Shown here piece by piece: positions 23,701 through 36,330 of a stretch of DNA of 64,000 bases (the first letter of the stretch is position 1; each line of letters starts with the position of its first letter). The translations under genes and the position numbers were made by a program. Source of the DNA: Magicicada septendecula (Eukaryota > Arthropoda > Insecta > Hemiptera > Cicadidae); NCBI GenBank assembly GCA_034769895.1, contig CM068373.1, positions 199,000,134-199,064,133 of the forward strand, given 5' to 3'. The notes under the pieces were generated by a model. That model was not told where the DNA came from. It made no database searches and was given only the letters and a program-made list of their open reading frames with translations.

Positions 23701-26700
23701 GCTACTTTATTATTGTTTAAAAAGGGGTTTTTATATGGTTATTATGTTATTTATTATATCCTTCCCTCTGCCAATCAATTGGGTTGGGTCACTGTCAGCC
23801 ATAGTTTGTCACAGTCAGTAAATTATCTTTTGGTTAGTACTGTTATTAGTTTTATGTTTGGTGAAATAACACGTTACAATATTTCAATCATAGAACTGTC
23901 TGTAAATAAGTAGGCTTATTACATAATATAATGAGCTTAAACATACTGTTAATGAAAAATTCGCCGTCGAATATTACTGGCGCTTCTACATATTGAAAGC
24001 AAAGATTCAATTGCATTAGAATAAAATAATAATAAATTTAATAGTAGAGTGGAAGACGTTTAGCATATATCAAAGGATTCACATTGGTTAAGCAGTGTGT
24101 AGTGTTTACCCCTGTTGTAACATACTAAGTTAATCCGTTCATGCTGGTAATTCACACATAGCAACATTGGGCTCCAAAGTTTACAGTATCAGGAAAAGCT
24201 GAGTTTACATTACAGAGAGTTGTTTCTGTTGGAATCCGTCTTTGAAACATTTTGCTCCAGATGTTATGTCAGATGTTAACTTATAATGTGTGTTCTTGAA
24301 ATGCTGTTTGGTAATACAATTAGCGCTTCTTTGTGTAAATATAAACACAAAACATTTACGTCTCTGCCGGCATTTCAATTACGCGGCTGGAAAACTTGCT
24401 TAAGCTTTTTAATTATTTTATCAATATCGTATTTAACGCGCGAGAGAACTTTTTGGAGTATCCCATCAAATAATTTGTTAGGCGAATGAAACAAAATTAC
24501 GTGCGAAATGGGAAAGGAAATTTAAAACTCCGAATTCATTTCATATATCATGTTCTGTTGTAGAAAGTCGACAACAGCTGTGTCACTTAACATAATCAAA
24601 TAATTACCTGTCGGATTTGTACTACCTAAAGTTTTTACTTCACTTTCTTATTTGCAAGTGTTTACCATTAATAGCTATTGCTTTCAGCGCTCCTTTTGAA
24701 ATATTTATATCCTATAAATTCTTAAAAAAGTGCATAAATAAAGTACAATGTTTGTCTAAATTATACTTGGAGATATGAAAGATAATACACAAAACTACAA
24801 ACATAATTAGATCTCGCATTCGCAATCCTCTAATCCTCAATAGTCATCCTCAATGAAGCACGTTACTGTTTGCCTGTACCACAGTACACACGCCGATTGT
24901 CTGTGGACCTGCTACCTAATACTTTCAAAATCTTCACGCTTCGCTGAGGGATGGGAGCATGAAGCACTGGTACTCCTGAGGTCACACTGTTTAAAAAACA
25001 ACCCCTATTACTGCCTAGCCTAAAAACATTTATTTTTAGAAATATTATAATAAAATATAGCGCAAGTGGATTATGAGTGTTATAATTTGGACACGCGCGC
25101 CTTAACGCTATAAGGACAATCTGTTAGTGGCGCGAATAAACGTTATTTTACATACCTATTCGCATAATATTTATTTACCTGTGTATGTATAATAATTTAT
25201 ATATCTATATAATAATTACCGTATCATGTAGGATATTTCCAGTATTTTAGTTTATATAAGCTTAATGCTGCGATGCATATTGCAATATTTTTTGATGTGA
25301 TATAAATTCATGTGTTTTAAAAACGTTCTTGTAGGAAAGTTAAAAGACGAATAGGAAACAATTTATTTTAAAATTATAAATTGTTTATTTTTTATTATAA
25401 ATATAATTATATATAATATGAAACTCATTGGACTATACGCACATTCACTATTTCATCTAAGAGGCGATTATATGCTTTTGAGTTAATAAGGAGTTTTCGT
25501 AATAACGAGTTACGTAATAAGGAGTTTTTTTTTACACTGTTTAACACCAAGTGTATTTTACTTTTAAAACTACACTGTTTACATTAGGCAGCGGCAGATA
25601 GCATTTAATTCTGTTTGTTATTTAAAAATTATTAGTTACTATTGAAATTTATTATATTATCTAACTTTACATTATGTATGTGACAAATTGATTATTCTGT
25701 GTTACTTTACTCTCTATGTCTTTAAATATCATTTGCCTTTAAATAACTTATCATTTGTGTTAGTTTATTACAATTTTTTATACGTTTATTCTTCTGACAT
25801 TTATTTTTTATAAATTTACAAGGAATACCTTAATAGTTACTAAAAAGTTCAAGATATTATACAAATTCAATATAGTTTAAAATTTTCTTTTCAAACAAAA
25901 ATTTTATAAACCTACTTTACTTTGGTATATAATGTTGTAATGTACAGCAGTACAGTATACAAATGTCGTCTCGTAGGCCTCTTCCAGTAACGTAGTGATT
26001 CCCGTTTATACAAACAACTCTTGTACAGGTGAAACGTTATCTATGCCTCTTTCGCTGTAGGTTTTGAAAAGACTCAAAAGTTTCAAAAAATATAATATTT
26101 TACATTCTGGAAAACACTTATTATGGTCATAAGCTCTCACTGTTCTGTCTGGTATAGATAGTACATGTACTCTCACGAACATAATAAAGTTATTGATAGG
26201 CAGGCTATTTAATTTGTGCTTGTATTTTTACGTTTTCATTACAGTAACACACTAATAACACCACGATTAAGACAGAAATAATAAGTGATGTACTAATCAG
26301 TTGAACAATTTTGTAACATAATTTACATTAGATATCTACCTTCAAATGCATGCAAATGACAGCAATACAAGTTCATAACTATCTGCACTATTTAATTCAT
26401 ACAAATGAATTAAAATTTGTAGTCTAAGACAGACTTGAGATTACCAGCCAGTAGTTTTTTGGTGAGCTGTGGGTGAACCAAACGTTTAAGGCACGGAATG
26501 GAAAAGTCACATCTCAACTATGTCACATACAAAGTTTAAAAATATCTGGTTACCATTACGATGGTTAATTTGATTACAACCAACTTTTTTTTTAGTAAAG
26601 AAAAATAATGTAAATTTAATGTTTACCTGAACTGGTGACAAAATTAAAGTATCCGGAAAAAGCACAACGTTTGATACACAGAGGCAATGAAAAGGTAAAA

Positions 26701-26904
26701 AAGCAAAATAAACGAGGGTAAAAGGAATATAACTAAATTAGAACAAAACAAAATGTGTAAAATGAAGATTTAATAACGGTATATTGTATAGCACCATCAT
26801 AATTACAGAGAAGCAGAGAAATTAGAATTCAAACCTAATATATTACTCTATATCCGGTAACCAGCTGTTTGGTGAAAGCATAATATTATTGAACACGCAG
26901 CAAG
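20738..26904. other. AT-rich gene-free DNA, pyrimidine-biased at 22.2-23.8 kb
   Basis: No coding frame above background was seen. From about 22,200 to 23,800 the plus strand is T-rich with several TAGGCCTA-type words. Open frames here are short and low-complexity. Confidence 0.4.
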
Positions 26905-27144
26905 TAGGGGAGACCGGGGCACGTTGGCTCAACGGCTTTAGTTCCCCTAGCAGCCATCAGAATGCTCCGCGAATCATACTGAACGTTGCCTGACCTGTCG
27001 CCCCCCTCCTCCGTGGCTGTCAGTTCGTTTACTGTGATCTGTCAGGAGTGGTACCAGTTATTCGATTTTCTTGTATTTCTAGTAATTTTTATTGAGTTGG
27101 ATTAAATTGTTATATTTCTCTGCAAACACTGATCAAGGAAATAG

Positions 27145-27480
27145 GTAAGTAGTGTATTGAAAACTCAATAAGTAAGGATACTTTTAGTGTAACAACTGAA
27201 CTGAATGTTGTGTAGGTTTTTCTAAAACTGTAAAACTATTTCAAACATGGCGATGGGGCAGGTCGGCCCACAAGCATCGGGGTACGTTGGCCTGGCGGGC
27301 CAACGTGCCCCGGTACTTTTTGTTGCAAAATTAGTTATTAGATAATAGCACTCTTTAATGCTAGTGCGTTTTGAAACACATTTAATTTATATTTAAATTC
27401 CAAATATCAGGATTGATGTTTAAATATAGAAAACGACAACTAACTTATATCTTTGTCTACATGTATTTATTTTTTTTCAG
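27145..27480 (+). other. Candidate 5'-UTR intron of the pogo element
   Basis: An ATAG|GTAAGT donor and a TTTTTTTTCAG acceptor precede the transposase ATG (27486) by 5 nt. The outward-facing subterminal repeat pair lies inside this intron. Confidence 0.6.
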
Positions 27481-27811
27481 TTACCATGGTTCCCAACTAT
27501 AAAAGAAAAACTGAAGGTGGGCTTGTTTCAAAAGAAAGTATGATGTTGGCTGTTATTGAAGTGAAGCAATATAAAAGGTCCGTGAGGAGTGCAAGTGAAG
27601 AATTCGGAATTCCTAGAAAAACATGAGGAAGATACTGTGATAAATTTGAAGGTACGCCTACACTTGCTGAAGAGTCTGTAGTTACCGAAGTGCCCCAAGA
27701 AGTGCCTACAATAGTGGCAGAAGTGACCAAAGTTCCTATAGAAATGCCTACAGAAAATCGAAGTGTTTTGGTTACCAAAGTGTCAGTGGAAGTGCATAGG
27801 CCTACAGTTAC

Positions 27812-27950
27812 CGAAGAGTCTTCAGTTACAGAAGTGTCTTCAGTTACCGAAGTGCCTTCAGTTACCGAAGTGCCTTTAGTCACCAAAGTGTCTTCAGTTA
27901 CCGAAGAGTCTTCAGTTGTTACCGAAGGGTATTCAGTTACCGAACTGTCC
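27812..27950 (+). repeat. 18-bp coding tandem repeat (SVTEVP-like)
   Basis: Imperfect copies of CCTTCAGTTACCGAAGTG are placed in tandem within the transposase linker. The unit is quasi-palindromic, so both strands can encode Ser-Val-Thr-Glu repeats, which explains a long but spurious ORF on the opposite strand. Confidence 0.8.
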
Positions 27951-28094
27951 AAAGAAGTAGCAACAGTCCCCGCAGAGCCCATGGAAGTAGGCCTCCCAAC
28001 AGTTGGAACTTCGATGGCAACTGTAAGCCCTTCGCTTAGGCCTACTAGATCTCCCGGAGTCTTCCGCACATTTGGCTACGCAAAACGGTTTCAG

Positions 28095-28326
28095 GTAGGC
28101 CTAAATAAAAAATAACACTGTTATTAAATACTTTCAGTTCTTTATATTATTATTTATTACGCTTTAAGCCTTCGAATAATTGACAGTAAAGTACAAAATA
28201 AACAGAATTTTTATATGGTTTAAAATGTAAAGTAGCTGGATATAAAACTAAATTAAAAACAAAATGTAGGCTTAATGAAATTTAGTTTTACGCGTGTAAC
28301 TTATTCGAACCGTTTATTCTGTTCAG
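28095..28326 (+). other. Candidate intron in the pogo transposase
   Basis: A TTTCAG|GTAGGC donor and a CTGTTCAG acceptor join KRFQ to VFEAEQENLL in phase 0. The 232-bp interior is AT-rich with stops in all useful frames. Confidence 0.75.
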
Positions 28327-30388
28327 GTGTTTGAGGCGGAGCAAGAAAACTTGTTGGAAAACTACCTGATGAAGGCAAGCGACATCTATTTTAGTCTGTC
28401 ACCCAAAGAAGTCCGGCGATTTGCTTACACGTACGCTGTTGCATGTAACAGGACCATTCCTAACTCGTGGACTGAATTTGAAATGGCTGGCCCAGATTGG
28501 TTTACAGGGTTTTTAAAAAGGCACCCAAAATTGTCCATTCGTACCCATCAAGCCACAAGCTTAGCCCGTTGCATCAGTTTTAATAAACAAATTACGGGTT
28601 TATTTTTTGACAACCTGAACAATGTCTTATCTAGACTAAAGGTCACAGCAAAAGATATTTGGAATATTGATGAGACAGGTGTTACGACGGTTCAGAAACC
28701 CGACAGAATTGTCGCACGTCGAGGTTTCCGACAAATAGGACGTGTGACCTCAGCAGAACGTGGTTCCTTAGTTACAATGGCGTTGGCAGTGAGTGCAATC
28801 GGGAACAGTGTACCCCCTTTCTTTGTTTTTTCTAGGTTAACTACAAAGAACATTTCGTTCGAGATGGCCCTGCTGGATGTTCTGGCGATGCTCACCCATC
28901 AGGATGGATGACGGAAAATGGGTTTTTATAAAACATTTTGTTGGACACGGCCATAGCTCTAAAGAAAACCCGTGCCTTGTGTTAATAGATAACCATAGTT
29001 CCCATTTGTCATCAGATGTTTTAGACTACTGCAAAGAAAATGGAATCACACTGTTATCTTTTCCGGCACATTGCAGCCATAAGCTGCAACCCTTGGACCG
29101 AAGTGTTTACGGCCCTTTTAAGAAGTACGTGAATTCTGCCTGTGACAGTTGGGCGACAACAAACAGACGTCCAATGACGATTTACGATATACCTGGTATC
29201 GTGAAAACTGCCCTCCCACACACAGTCAACCCAGTAAACATAACAGCAGGTTTCCAGGTTACTGGAATATGTCCTTTTAATAAACATATTTTTACCGACG
29301 CTGATTTCATGCCTTCGTATTTGACTGATAGACCAGATCCTTCAAATATGCCAAACCATTCAAGTGTTCTTTCGGAAGAAAATACCAACCAGATTTCATC
29401 AGTTGTCATCCCAGCAACCCCTTTTACTTCTTCGGAAATAGGCCTACAGCAAACCTTCCCATCACCAAAAGAAGTAAGACCATTTCAGAAGGCAGAACCC
29501 AGGAAAGGAATGAATTCAAATAATAGGAAAAGAACATCTGCCATACTCACAGACATTCCTGTAAAAGAAGCATTAAAGCTTGAACAAAGAGCAGCAAAAG
29601 AAAGAAATAAGATCAAAACTGAAAAAGGAATAGGCCAACAAAAGAAAAATGAGAAGAAAAAATCATCAAGAAAGAGAAACAAATAACAAAGAAAAGGTAT
29701 CTTTTGCGAAGAATTTGTTTTGTGACCACCCGGAACAGCCTGGGGGTATTGGTCAGAAGGAAAAAAAGGACTACTAAAAAAGCAACAAAAGTAGAAGACG
29801 ACGATGAGGATGACGAAGATGAGGATAATTTATGCTTAAGTTTCTTGAAGGCGTTCAATAAAAGTACGCCTGGGGCGGAATGGATCCAGTGCACCAGTTG
29901 CAAACGTTGGGCACATGTGCAGTGTTTCAAAGGAGAAATAAAAGGGGTGGTTTTTGAAAGCATTCATTGCAGTGACCCTTTAGTAATGGAAGACAGTGAT
30001 TAAAACTTTATGCATTAAGCCAAACGTAATCTTATTTTCTTCTATGTAAACAGTTTTTGTTTTAAAAATTATATATAAGAGTTTGTTCAGCAAATTGACT
30101 TTTATTTAGCTCCTAAAACAACAACAAAAAGGTAAAGTGCTAGGTGGGCCATCGTGCCCCACTAGCTGGGCCAACCTACCCCGTGCACGGGAAGGTTGGC
30201 CCACATGACAAAGCCCATAAATTATATTAATAGAGCCTTCAGTTGTGCAAATTTAACAAACAGAGAATTTTTTATTTGTAATAAAAGTTATTGGAAATTG
30301 TTAAAAATTATTACCAATGTAAAAAAACAAAAACTTTTTTTTCTAAAAATAAAACAAAAACTGGGCCAACGTGCCCCGGTCTCCCCTA

Positions 30389-31244
30389 TCATGTATATCA
30401 ATACGAAATCTTTATGTACGATCTCACGGAAACTGGGTAGCTCGAGATCTCTACATCCGGAACGCTACACTGAGTCTATAGTTTATATTGTGTTTGATTC
30501 CATAATACTTTAACGCCCACAGCCGGTAACATACCCTACGTAAAAATTACAACTTTATTCTTTCCCCCGCAGCGGGAGCTCATGTGTACACAGGGACGCC
30601 TCATAATCGCGGGCGACGGGCTTGGCATAGGCTTCAGTAGCCCTAAAACAATTGTAATAAAAACATTAACATTTGAGAAACAATTCAGATTAAGTGAAAG
30701 TGGCTATATTATTATATATTCTTTAGACAATATTTTACAATTTTTACCAATAATGTATGTGTAAATGTTAACTTAATTAACCTTAATTCAGCAAATGTGA
30801 TTTTAGGTTGCACGCAAACGTAGTGTCTTGAAAAGAACGAAATAACTGAAAGTGAAACTAAACAATAAGAACCTCTTAGTCGCAGAACAGTTAAGATCAA
30901 AATGAAACTGCGAATCACGCTTCACTTCTATCATTGCGTCTGGCTTGTCAGACAAGTTTTAATAAACTTCTACTGTACTTTTAGCTTTTGTTGTCTATAT
31001 GCTTAGAAGATATTTGCTTGTTGCCGTGTTGCTTGTATGAATGTGGTTAGAAGACATTTTGGAGAAAACTGTAGGATAACAATACCTCATGTAGTGTATA
31101 GTGTATAGTTTTTCTTTACTGGCTATGAATATCTTTGCATGTTTGTTAGCCGTCTTACATGTTTATTGTATATCAATTTCAGGCAGAACGTTTTGGCGCC
31201 CCTGAATGAAATTATGGCAAGTAACGTTAATAATTTATAAATAT
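30389..31244. other. Gene-free DNA between the pogo element and the LTR nest
   Basis: No gene or repeat was recognised. A GGCGCCCC word near 31,195 is too short to call a primer-binding site. Confidence 0.35.
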
Positions 31245-31912
31245 TGTAACTAAACGTTTGTATGTGTGTGTTACAATTCTATATATTTCGTGTTTAATTT
31301 TAAAAATAATGTTCGTGTTAAAAAAAAATTTTGTTTATGAAAGTTTTTTTTTAATATAATTAATTGAAATCAATTAATTAATTATGTTTTGTGGTGTTCA
31401 GACACGTTTATTTATTGTTTTAATCGTTTTATTGACTTTTTGGTATTTTTTAAATTCTCTCGCCACTTGATAGATTCGTCTCCAAGAACAATCGATTTGT
31501 TTACTTTTCTTATTTTGGAGGTTATCTTCCTTCTTCGTGGTGAGATCCTGGTTGTTCCTTCTACTAAATTTAATTATTATATTATTTATTCTAGAACCTC
31601 CAGGTGGTCTAGTGGCTAACGCGGGCGATTGATGCGCTCGTGGTCCTGGGTTCAATTCCCGGTGGAGGTTCCGTACGGCGTGCACTCAGCGTCGTGAGGC
31701 AAACTGAGTAGGCACTGAGATAACAGCGCCGCCTCCTGGCTGTGAATACCGCAACTAGCGGCTGGTGGCGCGTAGTACTAGCCATACACCGTCACACTAA
31801 CACAAAAGCCGTGCGGTACGCCTTGGTCCTTAACGGACTGTTGAGCGGAGGTTTAATTTAATTATTTATTCTAGGAATGAAAAAACTGTGTATTTATGAA
31901 ATAAATAAGAAA
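31245..31912 (-). mobile_element. gypsy-2 LTR, left copy, interrupted by a SINE
   Basis: Apart from the 280-bp SINE insertion, this copies 55,818-56,206 closely, starting TGTAACTAAACGTTTG and sharing the CAATTAATTAATTA, TTTTGTGGTGTTCAG and TAGGAATGAAAAAACTG blocks. Given the minus-strand gag and pol, this would be the 3' LTR of the outer element. The right-hand limit of the true LTR is unknown because the two copies diverge after GAAATAAATAAGAAA. Confidence 0.75.
31595..31860 (+). mobile_element. tRNA-derived SINE with 14-bp target duplication
   Basis: The head resembles a tRNA (Glu-like by eye). It has an A box TGGTCTAGTGG, a B box GGTTCAATTCC and matching CCTCC/GGAGG acceptor strands. A GC-rich tRNA-unrelated body of about 190 bp follows and ends in a short TTTAATTTA tail. 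Identical 14-bp duplications ATTATTTATTCTAG flank it at 31581-31594 and 31861-31874, and the uninterrupted target is seen in the other LTR at about 56,152. The internal RNA polymerase III promoter looks intact. Confidence 0.9.
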
Positions 31913-34900
31913 TTTTATTAGCAATTCAATATCTTTTAACTCTTTATCGATCTGTCAATCGATTCTCAGGGTGTTGTGGTATCGTACAATTATTTTTTTT
32001 TATAAAAGGTTCTTTTAGCAGTTATTTTATGGTAAGTCAGAGAAATAAGGGTTAAGTTTATCAAGTATAACAGTACAAATATATCACCTTAAAAATTAAA
32101 ATACAGATTTAATATTTGATATATAATAGTAAGTAATTGTTGTCAAACCAATCTGTAGCGTGGTGGCTGTGTTGAGTTGGATGATGGGTAATCAAAGATG
32201 GCTGCCTCTAGTGTGTAGTTGGGAGTCAGTCTCACCTCGCTAATTCAAAGTTTAATAAATATGTTTTCCTTATGAATTTACGTCCTGGTGGCTGCAATTA
32301 TTCCTTCTTGTGTTGGTGGAGTGTCACTGGTTCAGTTTTGGTGTTGTATTCGGAAAAATAATGTCGTATTAAGTCAAATTCACTTTTGTCGGTTAGTCGT
32401 ATGTTAGCACTTTTATGGTTATGTGTTATTACTGTTTTAATGGGTTTTAAATGTTGTATTCACTGGTGTTCTGTTCTGTATAGTGTTAGTCGAATGTCTG
32501 TAGGTGTCTATCTCACTCGGTTTCCGTTTAAAATATGTTTTTTATTCTTACTCCCGTTCATCACTTTTAGGCTTCGAAATCGTTCGCCATTACGGTAGTA
32601 GTAACTAGGTTAAGGTTTTTAAGAACACGTATCAAGTGTATCATTCAACGTTCAATAATCAACTAACTTACTTCCTCCTTTCTTGGCCAAAGTCTTACCC
32701 AAGACAATCTTATTCAAAGCATTGTTCGAAATTTTTATTGCATCCTGTGGATGTGATAATTTACATTATATAACTGATTATATTTTTGTTATTCTTCAAA
32801 TTTATTAGCTAGTAACTACTTAATCTTCTTCTTCAGTTCACTCTGCGTAATTTGGTACCAAATAATGTAGTTTCAGTAATTTTTTAAACTAAAATGGTAA
32901 TTTGTTTCTTCATTTTGTTCTGTAATGTTTAGAACTAACTTCCTGTCCTTGTCTTTCAAATGAAGCCATATTATAAGTTATATTCTTGATTATATTAAAT
33001 TTCAGATTGTAATAAAAGGTTTATCTTCCCTTAATTTCTTGCAATTAGATTAATCGGTTATGTTTTAAAATATTATTCAGTAATATATGACTCCCCTCTC
33101 CAAATTTTGAGTTTCTACATTTCCATTTTTAACAATAATTCTGACTATAATTTTACAAAATCTTCCTTACTTATATTTATAATTACGTGAATTTATTACT
33201 GTTTTACCTTATGTAAATTCCTTCAGTTTAATTGTATTTCTATACTTATTTAATCGAATTTGATGCTGTTTTTAGTTTTTAAAATTTGGCCTAGATTTCT
33301 AATAGCTTTTACATACAAAGTTTTTTTAAATAGTACATATTGATTTATACCCTGTCTGACTTTCATTGCTATTGTGACATAGATTGGCATTTTCTTATTT
33401 TAACAAGTTAACAATTAGTATATGGTTCATACCATTAATACATAATATATAAATCAAATTAATATTTGTCTTTTCAACTCAGTCATTGTATACTTATTGA
33501 TAGATAAGATACACAAGAAATATTATAAATAAGGAATGTTAGATTCTAACATTTAAATTTAACTATTGCTAACATCTTATTCTATACAAACAAATATAAT
33601 TATTATAATCTTATCGTATTTTTCTTAAACTAGGTTTGAATATCAGTTTTTATCTGTTTTTTGGTTTAATGGTACCTTGTCACTTCACTGTTATTATGGC
33701 CTGCTCTGTTTTACTTTATTCATTCTAATGAATGTTATTCTAAAAAGAGTGGCAGTTATTTACAAAACACATGTATTATAGGTCATGATAATACTCTATT
33801 TATTATTCATAAACACAAATTAATTCACTTTAAAGTTGTAGTATTTCATCATCTACTCAGTTTGTGAACACCAATATTGAAATATAAGGTTTATTTTCTA
33901 TAACACTAAAACTTGCACTTTCTCTATTTATTCCTTGATTTTAATTCTAAATAGTTATACAGTTTTACTAGAATCAAGAAATCTATTTATAGATTATAAT
34001 GAAGATTTGTTTTGGTGTTATATTATTATCTCACATTTGTACACTTTCAATTCTTACTGTATACACTTTTTGGTTTACATCTATTGTACATGTGGTTTTT
34101 ACCTTTGATATTTTGTTATACTCTGATTTATTATTATTATATTCATTTAGGGGTTTGGGTTTTTTTAAAAAGAGCATTCCTTCTTCTTGTGGATGCTGTC
34201 TTGTTCTTGTTTCTTCATTGATTCATCCTCTTCTTCTGGTTTCTTATAAAATTATTTTCTTCATCTTCTTGTGGATGTTTCTTCATTGGTCCCTTCTGCT
34301 TTTCTTGTTTCTTATAACACATTTTCTTCATCTTGTTGGGTTTAATCATTTTCTGGGTTTCTTCCTTACCTACTCCTATCCTACCTGGGTATTACCTGTT
34401 TTCTCATATTTAGCTTTTAAATTGGTTTTGATGATTCATCACTCCTTGTAACATTTATTTTACATGAACTTTTATTTTAATCAAGGATTGTATTACACGG
34501 TGGTTCTTAATTAATTCTTTATTTTAATTTGCTTTCTTCGTATTTAATTATGTTCTTATTTTATTTCTATGATCATTAGAAACATCATTCTACCATTCAT
34601 TTTTATGGGCTTATCTGTCATGCTACAGATTGCTCTCCTCCAGAAGTGATTATTTGAGACTTGATTATGGATGAAATAATTGCTTATGCCAATTTTTATT
34701 TTTTATTCTTCATTTTCCTCTCCATTTATATATCGACTTTTTCATATTTGAGCTTAATAAATTTTATATAGTCACTTATCTGACTTTTGATCCTTCTTGG
34801 ATAGTTAGTGTCTTCTGAGATATATTATTATTATTATTATTATTATATTTTCTTTTCTTATAAACTTCGTGTCTTATCCCTGGGATATTAATTCCCTAAC

Positions 34901-36330
34901 GTTCCCTAACGTGTGAGCTGGGGTAGTCCAGAGGGACACTGTAGGCTTCACTACTCTGCTGGCCATACATCACTTCAAATTGAGTCCAGATGCAAATTCA
35001 TCTCTGGTCAAAAACATAATGCTGCTGGAATTATCTACAGTCAGTCATCGAATAAAAATTATCTAAGAATAGTCCACTTTATGACTATTTTTTAAAAATA
35101 TCTTTTTCTTTTTTTAAATAGTAAATAAATAGTAAGAAGAATAATTGAGATAGAAAATTATCTCACATTTTCTATCTCAATTATTCTTCTTACTATTTAT
35201 TATTCTCATTATATATATTCTTTTAACTCTTAGCTCGTCTGATATATTCATTTTAACTATGGTTGGAAACTTTTGTTAATACTTCTTGTTACTAGTTATA
35301 TTGTAACTTTTTTCTTCTTCATCTGAATTCTCATTACATTTTCTTCTGGTTATTTACATTATAGCATACTTTTTTATATGTATTTTCTCTTTGGTTCTTA
35401 TCAATTATTTGAATGGTCTTATTTTATGTTAGTTAATTTTTTCAATGTGTATCTTTATAACTGATATTCAGGTTGTTATTGTGATCATATTATTTAATTA
35501 TATTTTTCTTTCTTTTCTCTCAGAAAGTCATTAATCTGTTTTTGCATTCATTAAAATTAATTTATTTATATTATATTTCATGTGGTACTTCTTCTCTTTG
35601 CGTTTCATATAGGTCTTATTATTATTTTTTTTTTCAAAATCATCTTCTCCATATGTTTGGTATTAGTTGTTCTTCTTTGTTTCTTCAGAACTGAGTAATA
35701 TCATAATCATCTTTCTTGATTACCTGTTTCCATAATTATTTCATAAGTAGTTAGTCATAGGTCGTTCTCATTATATTATTGTTCCTATTTTTTAGATTTT
35801 TTATATAATTTGCTTATAATAACAGATTCTTCTCTTTGTTTCCAAATTATTGCCTTCTCTTGTATATCACACTCTTTTTTGTTTTTCTTCTTTACTCCTT
35901 CAAATGCTAGATATTCACATTTATTCTGGATTATATTTAATTCTTTTTTCTCAATTAATCATATTATTTTCTTCTAAATTTATTTATAAGTGGATCATAT
36001 ATATTTTTAGAAATTTGTTAGCTTTACACAAAATTCATATTCTTCTTTTTATTTAATTCCAATACATTTTTCATAAATCATTTGTAATAAGTTGATCTTA
36101 TCATATTTTAAAATTTTGATGTTTTATATCAAAATTCAAATTCTTCTTCTTTTTCTACCAAATGTTTTCTTTCTAAATTTTATTGTGTAGTAAGTTGTTC
36201 TTACTTATATTTTTGAATTTTTATTATTTTTTCCAAAATTCTTTTTCTTTTCAAAATTCGTTCAAAAGTCGTTTCATAAATATTTGGTAGTAAGATGTGC
36301 TTACTTAGTTTTTAGAATTTTTAGTTATAT
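31913..36330. other. Pyrimidine-rich gene-free region, probably LTR or 3' UTR of gypsy-2
   Basis: The plus strand is strongly T-rich, with TTCTTC-type runs near 34,180-34,330 and a TTA microsatellite at about 34,828-34,847. Hydrophobic open frames here come from base composition. It lies between the left LTR piece and the integrase end, so it should belong to the retrotransposon or to insertions in it. No polypurine tract or second LTR edge was found. Confidence 0.4.
35124..35201. repeat. Perfect 34-bp inverted repeat with 10-nt loop
   Basis: Arms 35124-35157 and 35168-35201 are exact inverted copies (AATAAATAGTAAGAAGAATA and onward). It would form a long hairpin as RNA or a cruciform as DNA. 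Its function is unknown. Confidence 0.95.

Larger units (their letters stand above)
27486..30003 (+). pseudogene. pogo-type transposase pseudogene (psq HTH, CENP-B, DDD core, C-terminal zinc finger)
   Basis: From ATG 27486 the protein starts with a psq-like helix-turn-helix (around EVKQYKRSVRSASEEFGIP), broken by one TGA near 27,624. A Val-Thr-Glu-rich repeat linker (about 27,660-27,960) follows. After an intron at 28,095-28,326 (phase 0) comes a CENP-B-type region (LLENYLMKASDIYFSLSP) and the DDE core with IDETGV (Asp 1), LVLIDNHSSHL (Asp 2) and LQPLDRSVYGPF (Asp 3). Two frameshifts fall between Asp 1 and Asp 2, near 28,835 and 28,925. A basic tail ends at 29,686. In another frame an acidic run leads to WIQCTSCKRWAHVQCF, a treble-clef zinc finger often found at the C-terminus of such transposases, ending at 30,003. 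It is inactive as sequenced. Confidence 0.88.
26907..30386 (+). mobile_element. pogo-superfamily DNA transposon with subterminal repeats
   Basis: Perfect 22-bp inverted termini start GGGGAGACCGGGGCACGTTG on each side and abut TA duplications at 26905-26906 and 30387-30388. Further copies of the GGGCCAACGTGCCCC box lie inside both ends: 27279-27292 and 27297-27313 on the left; 30144-30160, 30166-30183 and 30188-30203 on the right. The interior encodes a pogo-type transposase with candidate introns, damaged by one stop and several frameshifts. Confidence 0.92.

Noticed and set aside
27497-28069. 190-codon minus-strand ORF with SVTE repeats
   Set aside because: Mirror of the quasi-palindromic coding repeat in the pogo transposase. 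The rest of the frame has no domain.
29613-29963. Serine-run ORF on the minus strand
   Set aside because: Complement of the acidic run in the pogo transposase tail.
31195-31205. GGCGCCCC word as a primer-binding site
   Set aside because: Too short, with no LTR edge adjacent on the same strand.
31597-31670. Functional tRNA gene
   Set aside because: It has A and B boxes, but the stems are imperfect and a SINE body and target duplications surround it, so it is the SINE head.
33999-34451. Hydrophobic 150-codon ORF that looks like a membrane protein
   Set aside because: T-rich sequence always yields Phe/Leu-rich frames. There is no conserved motif, and it lies in probable retrotransposon non-coding DNA.
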